Assembly (NCBI GenBank): GCA_963277665.1
Contig: OY728165.1
Span: forward strand, 1,758,912,772-1,758,976,771
Length of the DNA stretch: 64,000 bases
DNA from: Viscum album
Lineage: Eukaryota; Streptophyta; Magnoliopsida; Santalales; Viscaceae
Direction of reading: 5' to 3'
Shown: one piece after another, positions 28,701 to 37,094 of the stretch
Layout of the letters: every line of letters begins with the position of its first letter
How positions within the stretch are numbered: position 1 is the stretch's first letter
Notes under the pieces: model-generated
The model's input: only the letters and a program-made list of their open reading frames with translations
The model's database searches: none
What the model was told of the DNA's origin: nothing
Position numbers and translations under genes: made by a program

Positions 28701-28900
28701 AGGCTAGCTAACTGATGAGTGATCGGTTGTCATCTCCTCTGCGTGAGTCCATCCTGTGCTGCAAAGGCTCTCTTCTTGCCGGTGAAGGTGAACCTTCTCC
28801 CATCGGTGCAGACACACCGCACCTTGCACCTAATACAGTCGATCTGAGCATGAACTATAGATAACCAGTCCATGCCCAAGACGATGTCGTAAGGCCACGA
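25785..28900 (-). pseudogene. pol: Element B pol: RT, RNase H, integrase, chromodomain (broken)
   Basis: Minus-strand polyprotein. RT runs from about 28540 to 27900: [11 protein letters not shown], the MPFGVTNS block and the catalytic FFIDDIL near 28100-28080 are visible. RNase H at about 27700-27290 keeps YFDASG, THDLELAAVV, a YSDHQSLRY block and VVDALSR. Integrase at about 27070-26090 has an HHCC zinc finger (HNSPLAVHPG, then CLTCQ) and the MDFVTGIP segment of the DDE core. The C-terminus (25788-26057) is the clearest part: HNIFHVSQ is followed by a chromodomain ending STWEQEAQMRAQYPHLF, typical of plant Tekay-like chromoviruses, where it helps direct integration to heterochromatin. Several in-frame stops (mostly TAG) and frameshifts in RNase H and integrase disable it. 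Confidence 0.9.
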
Positions 28901-29160
28901 CGCCGCTACAAGAAGATCCCAGCCGAAGCTCTTGTCTCCTAGAGTAAGATCACACTACCGGCACCAGTGTGTAATCGTCGAGTCTGCTCTCATAGGAGTC
29001 TCTAGCCGTAAGGATCAAGCCAACGGCTCCGTCTGAATCTCCGAGCTCTAAACAAGGGCAGCTGCAATGAAATAATGACTCACTCCTGTGCCTTTAAGAA
29101 CTGCAGTAAGGGTGGAGTAGACATAGATAGTACCTCAATTAATATCTGGTGCGCCGTGGT
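28901..29160 (-). pseudogene. Element B protease (active site lost)
   Basis: Retroviral-type aspartic protease between gag and RT. The catalytic motif, normally DTG or DSG followed by A-x-H-S-F-I, reads GTGVSHYFIAA on the minus strand. The catalytic aspartate codon is glycine (GGC, plus-strand 29090-29092), so the enzyme could not cleave the polyprotein. A TAG stop follows shortly after ALV. Confidence 0.75.
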
Positions 29161-30300
29161 CATAGGCCTCCGCTACCTGAAGATGAGCCTGCCTCTATCT
29201 GCCAGCTCCCTGTGGTCGGGGTGGACCTCCTGGTGGTGGTGGTGGTAGAGCCTCAAAGCATCGCCCACCACCTGCTGGTCGGCCAGCTCCTCTGCCTCGT
29301 CCGCCTGCTCCCTGCGGACCACCACGGTCGAACCTCTGCTTCTTCCTGGGTGGTCCCTCAACTGTCTGCTGCTCCTCTGCATGGCGAGTCGGACAGTCAC
29401 GAGCCATGTGGCCCTACCCGCCGCATGCATAGCAATGCCTTCTCCTCGTAAGGCTGGCTCTACGTCGTGTGTCCCGCACCTTTAAGCCAGTATCCTGAGG
29501 TCGTCCGCCTGATGGCCTGGTCCTGTTGGACCCCTATGACATCCGTCGACTGACAGCAACAGAAGACTCCGCTACATGCCGCCCTGCGGTAGGTCTCGCT
29601 GCTGGTGTAGGCTCAGCAAGAAAGCTCTCTACAAGAAGGGCTCACTCCAGTATTTCAGCCTGCATCGGTATGATGAGGGAGATCATCGAAGCCCTGATAT
29701 CATGCCTCAATCCCTGCTCGAAGGTTTGGGCCCGGAAGAATGGGTCTCGTACCATGTCCATGGAATAGCGTGAGAGATCGGTAAATCTCGCCGAGTACTG
29801 GGCTACCATCATGATGCCCTGCCACAACTGTAGTAACTCCTGAATGCGCACCGCACGGAGGGTGGCCAGAATGAACTCTGAGCGGAAGAGGCTCTCGAAG
29901 TCCGACCAAAGGAGAGATGCCTCGTCGTGAACCTAGAGCATCAAGGTCCACCATCTACCTGCTGCCACATGCAGAAGACTCGCTGAAAGGATCACCATGA
30001 GATCTTCTGGTGTCCCAACCAATCTGAAAACTCGAACAACAGCCTCCAGCCAATCCTCAGCTACCTAAGGGTCCGTCTCCCCGTGGAACCTAGGCAGTCT
30101 ATGACGCTAAAACTCATGCAGTTCACTAAGGCGACGTGCACTCTCAGCTACTGGGGCTGGTGGCATCGGTGGCTCGGTGGGTAGAGGTACCGATGGTGCC
30201 TCCGCTGTAATAGGGCCCCGCATCGAGGCCTCGTCGCTCGGTGGAATGTCGTCTCGCACAAAGCTCGAAACCCTAGATGGCTTCCATCATGGGTCCATCC
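29161..30300 (-). pseudogene. gag: Element B gag (broken)
   Basis: Capsid-nucleocapsid gene. It starts at about 30300 with MDP in a proline-rich N-terminus; a stop replaces a codon three residues later. The capsid core near 29640-29950 contains IQELLQLWQG, YSARFTDLSRY and FEQGLRHDIR, typical of the plant gypsy gag domain. The nucleocapsid knuckle at about 29385-29440 reads CYAC, then a TAG stop where a residue such as Q is expected, then GHMARDC, that is, CX2CX4HX4C interrupted by the stop. After the knuckle comes an Arg/Gly/Pro-rich tail (29195-29380). The protein would have packaged element RNA. TAG and TGA stops at several places make it inactive. Confidence 0.85.
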
Positions 30301-30566
30301 TGAAAAGAAATAGGTGCGCCACGGTCAATACAGCATACCTGGTGAGCTGACACAAAGTAATCACAAAGAAAACATTAAAAACACACATGCAATCAATTTT
30401 TTCATGTACTGAGTCGGAACTCAAAATTCAGGGTCCTGGTGTGTGGATACGTCGGCCGTCGCACCAACATTGGACTACCTGGTCTGATAACCACACTCAA
30501 TACCCTTAACATTATTGATTCACAAAGAAGAAAGATCAGAGTCTTGAGTTCTGCGGTAGAACCGAA
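30301..30566 (-). other. Element B leader between primer-binding site and gag
   Basis: About 270 bp of untranslated leader. No repeats or palindromic array are seen here, unlike the 1.4-1.6 kb leaders of A and C. Confidence 0.7.
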
Positions 30567-30580
30567 CACCTCTGATACCA
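30567..30580 (-). promoter_or_regulatory. Element B primer-binding site (initiator tRNA-Met)
   Basis: The minus strand reads TGGTATCAGAGGTG three bases inside the 5' LTR. The first 11 bases match the complement of the 3' end of plant initiator tRNA-Met, the common primer of plant LTR elements. Confidence 0.9.
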
Positions 30581-31418
30581 ATTTGTCACGACCCGACCTC
30601 GAGGCCCGTCCCGTGACTACCCCAAGCCCACCTTCCATAGGTCAAGGGCTGGCGACTAGCACCAAAGGCATAAATCTCGAAGAAAAGGGAAGGTATTGCC
30701 TTTATAAAGTAAACAAACACCACAAAGTTTGAAATCTGAGTAAACACTAAGTAAACTGAGTACAAAATTAAGTGTTGTAAAGTAAATGGGCCAGAATACA
30801 AACCCAACTGAAAGTAAAGTACAACTGAAATGAAAATACAGCAACTAGAAAGTAAAGCAGCGAGTCTGAGCCATCCTCTAGGAATATCACCTGAAGGGTG
30901 GGTACAGATAGTCTCCTCTGCGCCTCAGCTCCAGTCGTCCGCTCCGAGCATGTCCCGTCCAGTGATCCACCTCCAGGTATCGTCCAGCTCCACGAGCTCC
31001 CATCTCAATCAGCGATGTCCATCGTCTGTATCCAAAAAAATGTAGTGCGGGCATATCCTGTGCAGGGGTGAGTATACACTACTCAGTATGGACCCCGAGA
31101 CCCCCGAAGGTCTCCCAGAATCCACGAAGGATAAACCACAAAGGAATGATACAATCACGAAGTAACAACCAACTCTACTTAGGTATATTCCCATACATAT
31201 ACCTAAGTCATCAATTCCAGTTCGGCTCCAACATCCGAGCCCATGTTCGATCTAGTTCACACAGGAAATCACAATCCAATCCACACAGGATAACACAACT
31301 CAATCCACACAGGATAGCAAATCAATCATATCGAAGATAGTGATTGAAAGTCAAGACTCAGCTCACATAGGTATACTTCTTCGTAAGACAATAGAGATGA
31401 TCAGATGTAACCACTGAT

Positions 31419-31690
31419 TCATCTAAGAGGTCAGACCCACATAGGATACAAGACCAGCTAAGCTGTCGGGCCCACAAAGGATACAAGACCAGCTACTCTA
31501 CCGGACGCACATAGGATACAAGTACAGAGTCAAATACTGTCGGACCCATATAGGATACAAGAATAGTAATCAAGAGCTGCCGGACCCACATAGGATACAA
31601 GAACAGTAGTCATCGTCGTCGGACCCACGGAGGATTCCAGTACGATCGTTGTTGCTGCCGAACCCACGGAGGATCCCAGAACAATCGTCA
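31419..31690. repeat. LTR-internal 35-42 bp minisatellite (element B, right LTR)
   Basis: Same array as 23310-23580, with GGACCCACATAGGATACAAG-type units in the same order. Confidence 0.8.
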
Positions 31691-32344
31691 TCATCGTTGC
31701 AATCGCAACTAGCTCTAGGGTTCCCGCACACAGCACGTTCGATTCCAGGAGGGTCCGCTCCACGATTCAAGGGAGTCGATACATCAATTGACATGAAGTC
31801 CGGAGTTGATGCATCCCAAAGTTCCGTATCGTCAATAGGAACTCAACGTGAGAGACGGCGCGTCAATCGGACGCCCGATCTGAGAGTTATTGACTTTTTC
31901 ATCCCAGGGGCCCGGTTGGTTTTTAAGAAAAAAAAAACTCGTCCTTACTCTAGCTGCATCCAAACTTCAATAGGAGTAAGCCAAAAGAACCGTCTCACTA
32001 AGAGGAAACCAACAAAGTCGATGACACATCAATCGGATGTTCGGATCTCAAGTTATAAGAATTTCCGCTCCGAGGGCCTGGTTGGTTTTGTGTTCGAACC
32101 AACCCGGCCATACCCAAAGTTCTCCGAAACACTGAGTGTAATATACCTAAATGACCATCTCGATCCAAGGATCTCTACATAACTATTGGTGTGTCGTTCG
32201 GAGGTCTGTAGCCCAAGTTATGGGCGTTTTAACGGATCTATCCGGAAACAAAGGGCCTGGGCCCGGTCCGACCCGACCCAATACCCCCTGGGTCATCCCG
32301 AACTAGGTCGACCCAACCCGGGTCTGGGTCCGGCCCAGCCCGTC

Positions 32345-32425
32345 GCGGGGGTCCGGCCTGGCGCGGGCGGCCCGGCTCGGCGCAGGCAGTCCGGCCCGAC
32401 ACAGGCGGTCCGGCCCGCGAGGCTG
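32345..32425. repeat. GC-rich ~20 bp tandem repeat in the right LTR of B
   Basis: Three to four units of a CGGCCCGGCGCAGGCGGTC type. The left LTR has about one unit at the matching place (24250-24275), so this array grew or shrank after insertion. Confidence 0.7.
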
Positions 32426-33851
32426 ACGGCTTGGCCTTCGGCCGAGCAGGATGTAGGGGGGGTTCTCCCTTGATTGAGAAATGGCGGACCCCTGTGGGGT
32501 CCGCCCTTATCACCTGCAGGGAGTTATGATGCCCGGTCTTCTGGAATACGGTCGGCTGTATTGGCTGGCCGGTGTGCCGCTGTGGGACCCCTGCAGGTCC
32601 CGCCTTCCGAAGCGCCAGCGGCCGGCTGAGTCCGGCCGCCCTCCTCTACACCGCCGCGGTCTTAGGTCGCGTCCCTTGTCCGACTGGCGGGGTGCAATGG
32701 CGTCGCGCCCCTTGTCCGCGGCTCCCTTCGGCTTCGCCGGCACGGCGCGACGACGCCGCGTTCCTTCGTTGTGGCCCGCTCTGGCCGCAGTTCTGTCGTT
32801 CCTGCACGGTGCGATGACATCGTTTCGCCTCCATTCCAAACCACAATGAAGTCCAACAACAAAGGGGGAGGAGGGACGACCGTGTTCGTGTAGTCCAACC
32901 TTTTATATTGATAACAAGCGTCCAAGAAATAACGAATAACCTCAAATAATAATAAACATTGAATGATGAAACAACCCCTACCTCAAAGAAGTTCAAGGAA
33001 GCTCACGTCATGGAAAATGACGTCGTGGGTGAGGCTCTGTGTACGTTGACAGTGAATGTCCTTGCAAGAAGTGGCGTCTCCCTTTCCTCGACACGGGAAG
33101 AAAATGAAAAGGTGTGACGGTGTTATTCGTCGAGGTAGTGATGTTCTTCGCTGGGAAGATGAAGTTCTTCAAATGTTGGAACTCACATTCCCCCAAAATC
33201 TCACACAACAAAACAGCCCCCAATAAAATAAGGCTTTTTCCTTATTTTATTTACTTATTCCAACCTTTTTCAAAATTCAAAAAACTTAACTCACATAATT
33301 AATTAGTCTTTAATTGACAAAATTAATGGTGAGATAAGTTGGCATGCATTCATGAGGAAGAGTGGTCGCCACAACATTTAATACATGGGAGGTTTAGAGG
33401 GGTTAGGGAATTTGAATGGGTGGGGCTTGTGTGGGCCCCACCTCACTAATATCCTATCAAGAGGTGTCAAGTTGGTCCCAGCCCAACTCCCACACAAGAG
33501 ATATATTTACTTAGAGTATAAATAAAATAGTAATACATATTTTATTTCACTCTTCAATAAATCCCCTTTTTTTTAAACAACAGCTCCCGAGGAAACACAA
33601 CACTAGAAAAGGTCTTCTTAAGAAATTATCGGCACTGCAATTTCATCAGTGCCCTCAGATCTCGATTCCGAGCACTGGTTCAAAAGTTAGAAAATCTCAC
33701 TCGTTCGTTCACTGAACGTACCTGAGCTAAACTTCGGAAATTGATTCCGGGATCAGCGGGCCTCGGAATCAGGTGTTGTCAGAAACTGCATACTCGTAAA
33801 ATCCCAAATAAATTAAGAAAAAAATTACCTTGAAATTTATGGGTCTTTATA

Positions 33852-33856
33852 TGCTC
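33852..33856. other. Target-site duplication of element B, right copy
   Basis: TGCTC directly after the right LTR of B; matches 22462-22466. Element A sequence resumes here. Confidence 0.92.
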
Positions 33857-34300
33857 GACTCGCCTGAACATCCCATTCGCCTCTATGAAGAAAAGATTCA
33901 CCCTCTGGTGAAATGAAAGTCACCCTGCGGCGATAACAGTCAATGACTACCTAGAAGGGAACCAACCAGTCTATCCTGATAATGACATCATATCATGTCA
34001 TCTCTAGGAAATAGAGATCCCATAAGAAACGATACACTGAAAACTCGAGAGGGCACTCTGCACACTGACGTACACTAGATTTCCTAGTCCACAAAGGTGT
34101 GTCTAGTGTCAACAAGTCGATAGAAGAAAGGATACAGAGCCCAAGGCTTTCCACAACAGCAACAGAGATAAAGCTATGTGTGGCACTAGTATCGAAAAGA
34201 GATGAAGATAAAACTGAGGCTACTAAAATCGTACCTCGAACTGTAGAAGGTTCGGGATCCTGCTCTTGATAGGTCTGTTCCACCGCAAAAGTCTGGCCTG
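33857..34300 (-). pseudogene. Element A protease (active site lost)
   Basis: Aspartic protease segment of the A polyprotein, separated from its RT by element B. The minus-strand translation (33993-34283) reads VRGTILVASVLSSSLF and then DTSATHSFIS; the motif is normally DTGATHSFIS. The glycine of the catalytic loop is serine (AGT, plus-strand 34185-34187), a G-to-A change on the coding strand that should abolish activity. Downstream toward RT the sequence matches element C at 59760-60000. Confidence 0.85.
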
Positions 34301-35480
34301 CCCCGCGACCCTGTGACCTTGCCTGACCACTCTGAGATGATCCTCCCTGCTGACACTGAAAGACTGGGGACTGACTACCACGGCCTCGACCTCCGCCTCG
34401 GCCTGAACGGCCGGAATAACTTTAGTTCCCTGACTGGTGAGAAACTGGTCGTGCTTCTCCTGAATGAGGAGTCATGGAAGAACCCTCGTCACCAGCTACT
34501 AGTGAGAAAACCTGGAAGAAACGCTGAAGCTGACCCATATTGCCTCAAGATCGTCACTCCATTGGGTCTCTATGGCACTGCATCCCTATGTGCCATGCCC
34601 TTCTACACTGGTAGCATACTACCTAGCTACCTGAAGATGTATCTCGCCTCCTCAGATCACCGTGCGTTGACTCCCTACGGCGCTTCCTGCTGTCAACTAG
34701 AGGAACACTAGATCTAGAAGCAGAACCGCCATGGCTCACAACTCTAGAGTCTCTCAGATTGCGCTCCGCAATCAGTGCCTGGTTAACGATGGAAGTGATG
34801 GAAGTCAACTGGAAGATATTTACCTGTGAGAGGATCTCCCGGATGAGACCATCCTCAAACTTCCTTGCTAAGAACACCCCATTTCCTTTCTGGAGGTGTG
34901 TGAAATGATACAACTCGGTGAAACAAGAGGAATACACCATGACAAAAATAGTACCCTACTCTAGAATCATGAACTCCCAGGCTCGATCAGCCCACAGGGT
35001 CTCCAGGTAGAAGTATTCGCAAGACACGCGCTGGAAATCCTCCCAAGACATAACCTGCTGATGACCCGCCTGTGAGATCACATCCCACCACCTCTTGAAG
35101 GATTCTCATAGTATATAGGTAGCGAGCTTGACCCGCCTATCTGGTGGTGTTTCCAGATGCTCAAAGATATCAAGCATGGCTTCCAGCCATGACTCTACAG
35201 CCTATGGTCCTCCTTCACCCGAGAAAGTAAGAGGATACTGCTGCTAGAAAACCTGTGTCAAGTCTTCCATAGTCGTGGAAGGAGGCGGTGCTCTCTAGAA
35301 GGTCTGAATCATCCCCATAAAGCCTGCCCTGAACTACGCATCTGCCCCTGCAACTGTTATGACAGCCGGTTCCAAGGTTGGACCAACTGGAGGATCGACA
35401 GTAAGTCCCTGATCAGCCATATATGGTGTCTGATCACCGCCTGGAAACTGACGTACAATTGGAGGACGTCTCGGAGGCAT
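34301..35480 (-). pseudogene. gag: Element A gag (broken)
   Basis: Gag gene starting with ATG at 35480-35478 (MPPRRPPIV...). The capsid region at about 35170-34750 contains WLEAMLDIFEHL, the FKRWWDVISQ block and, at 34623-34940, FTELYHFTHLQKGNGVFLARKFEDGL. The CCHC knuckle is intact in sequence at about 34573-34619: CYQCRRAWHIGMQC, exactly CX2CX4HX4C. A glutamine/glycine-rich linker then leads to the protease. At least six in-frame stops interrupt it; most are TAG or TGA at positions where related copies have CAG, TGG or CGA, which suggests decay of methylated cytosines. It is non-functional as a coding sequence. Confidence 0.87.
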
Positions 35481-35574
35481 AGCTCTGAAAGATCAAAAGC
35501 ATACCTTAGATTAGGAACACAAGGACAGTTATAAGGAGTAAAACATGGGAACATGAGAAAGAAACATTCAATTT

Positions 35575-36415
35575 TTACAAAACACGGCTACACGACGTGT
35601 ATAAACTCTACACGGCATGTACTTAACTCTATTCCCTTGCCCGTGTCTCCTTGCACGGATAAACCACATGGTCTTATTAAACTAAGACTACACGGCATGT
35701 TCCTGGTGGACACGACGTGTAGTAGACAAGGTTTCAATGATCCGTGTTGTTAGTTACACGGTCGGCTACACGGATGAAACTATACGGCGTGTTACTGACA
35801 ACAGGGACTGATGTGGCAGGTGCGCGGCACGAGGCCTGTCAGCGCAGACGTTGACGCTAGGGTCGTGGCTCGAGGCGAATGGCAGTGAATGTGATTTTGT
35901 GTTTGAAATTTGAAATGGGGTTCGGCTTTGGATGTGGTGAAGTGTTTTTCTAGATGTGATGAGATGATGTATGGGTACCGGCAACCCCTTAAACCGGCCA
36001 TATGAAAATGAAAAAAATTATTTGCAGGTGTGTACTTGAAGATTTTTCCCGACCCGTGTTGTTGGCGACCCGACCAAGTACACGTCTGACCCTTACACGG
36101 CGTGTTCCAAACAAAAACAACGTGTATAAGAGGATAGAACACCATCCCGTGTTGTCCATGACATGGCCGGGTACTAATAATAAGGATACACAGCGTGTTC
36201 ATACACAACATGACATGTATGAAATGAGTTTCCCTGACCCGTGTTATTAGTGACACGGCCGGGTACACAGCTTACTGCTACAGGACGTGTACCTACCATA
36301 CACGGCGTGTTCCCGGTGATTCTTGACAACCTGTGTCTCTTCTCACATAGTCATTGACACGGTTTAAAACTACACGACGTGTATATATAAAGTACAAGCC
36401 GTGTATTCTGGGTTT
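35575..36415. repeat. Palindromic 13-mer array in the leader of A
   Basis: About a dozen copies of a 13 bp palindrome with consensus TACACGRCGTGTA. Perfect copies are at 35589-35601 and 36371-36383. Near-perfect ones are at 35609-35621, 35689-35701, 35709-35721, 35781-35793, 36094-36106, 36187-36199, 36279-36291, 36299-36311 and 36393-36405. Between them lie longer hairpins with CCGTGT and ACACGG arms around an 8-9 base loop, for example near 35742-35762 and 36238-36260. Spacing is irregular. Confidence 0.85.
35796..36025. other. Extra ~225 bp segment in the leader of A
   Basis: Relatively GC-rich sequence that interrupts the palindrome array of A and has no counterpart in the leader of C (61790-61870). 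No clear duplication or inverted repeat was found at its edges. Origin unknown. Confidence 0.55.
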
Positions 36416-37084
36416 TTCCAGGCAGTAGCTCTGAAACTGCACCGAAGCCCAGAAAACATAGAAAAACGAGCATGAAGGTGCCAAATTCCGATTCGTGAGG
36501 GTCCATACTCCCCACGAATCAAATATTGGAAACCAATATAGTCATATATAAGGAAAAATAGGTCAAAAATTCACCAATTTCTGATTCAAGAGGGCCCATA
36601 ACACCTCATGAACCAAAATTTGCCATTCATTTAAGCAAAGTACAATACAAATAGTCCTCTATCAAACAGTAGGGATTTTATCAAAGCATCTATCACAGCA
36701 GCATGAAAAATCTACACAAAGTCTATTACAACAACATGAAATCACTAATTCACCCTAGATGGCATGGAAAGAATGCATGACTTGTGATTTCTAACAAGTG
36801 CCTATATGATGCATGAGATGGCATACCCTCATATCATTGGGTTGCAACAGAAATAGAACCACAATATCAACAAAAATAACAAAAAAAAAATATGTGAATC
36901 ACTCTAGGTGAAATCAGACCAATTGTAACATAGCAAAACCAGAAAACAGAAATAAGTGAGGTAGTATGGATTTTCCCTATACATGGGTTAGCTACTCCCG
37001 GGCATAGCTTATTACCAAATACTGAATCCATCGTATCCCTATCTAAAGGCTCCAAACAGTAAATCAAGAGAAAGGAAACCCTTT

Positions 37085-37094
37085 GATATAACTT
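37085..37094 (-). promoter_or_regulatory. Element A primer-binding site (decayed)
   Basis: Next to the 5' LTR the minus strand reads AAGTTATATCA where element C has AAGTGGTATCA. Two bases of the tRNA-Met-complementary TGGTATCA are changed, so priming would be impaired. Confidence 0.75.

Larger units (their letters stand above)
22467..33851 (-). mobile_element. Element B: chromovirus nested inside element A
   Basis: A complete 11.4 kb LTR retrotransposon on the minus strand, a different family from A and C. It has 3.27 kb LTRs, a 5 bp duplication TGCTC, a primer-binding site matching initiator-methionine tRNA, gag with a CCHC knuckle, protease, RT, RNase H, integrase and a C-terminal chromodomain. 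It sits between the protease and RT parts of A. The first ~170 bp of its LTRs differ at roughly 17 positions by hand count (about 10%), slightly less than the LTRs of A, as expected if B arrived later. Unlike A, its leader is only about 280 bp. Confidence 0.93.
30584..33851 (-). repeat. Element B 5' LTR
   Basis: 3,268 bp copy of 22467-25740. It starts TGTCACG and ends TCTTTATA on the plus strand; the terminal CA has become TA. The minisatellite is at 31419-31690 and the GC-rich block at about 32225-32880. This copy has about three extra GC-rich ~20 bp units (32345-32425) compared with the left LTR. Confidence 0.93.
35481..37080 (-). other. Element A long 5' leader with palindrome array
   Basis: About 1.6 kb between gag and the primer-binding site, long for this type of element. 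The half nearest gag (35575-36415) is filled with a palindromic array. The half nearest the LTR (36480-37080) is ordinary AT-rich sequence shared with element C (62220-62850). Confidence 0.8.

Noticed and set aside
30567..30583. tRNA gene fragment
   Set aside because: The TGGTATCAGAG match to initiator tRNA-Met is limited to the primer-binding site next to the LTR; no tRNA body is present.
35792..36268. 158-codon minus-strand open frame in the leader of A
   Set aside because: Its content follows the palindrome array and the extra segment; no domain is seen and C has no equivalent.
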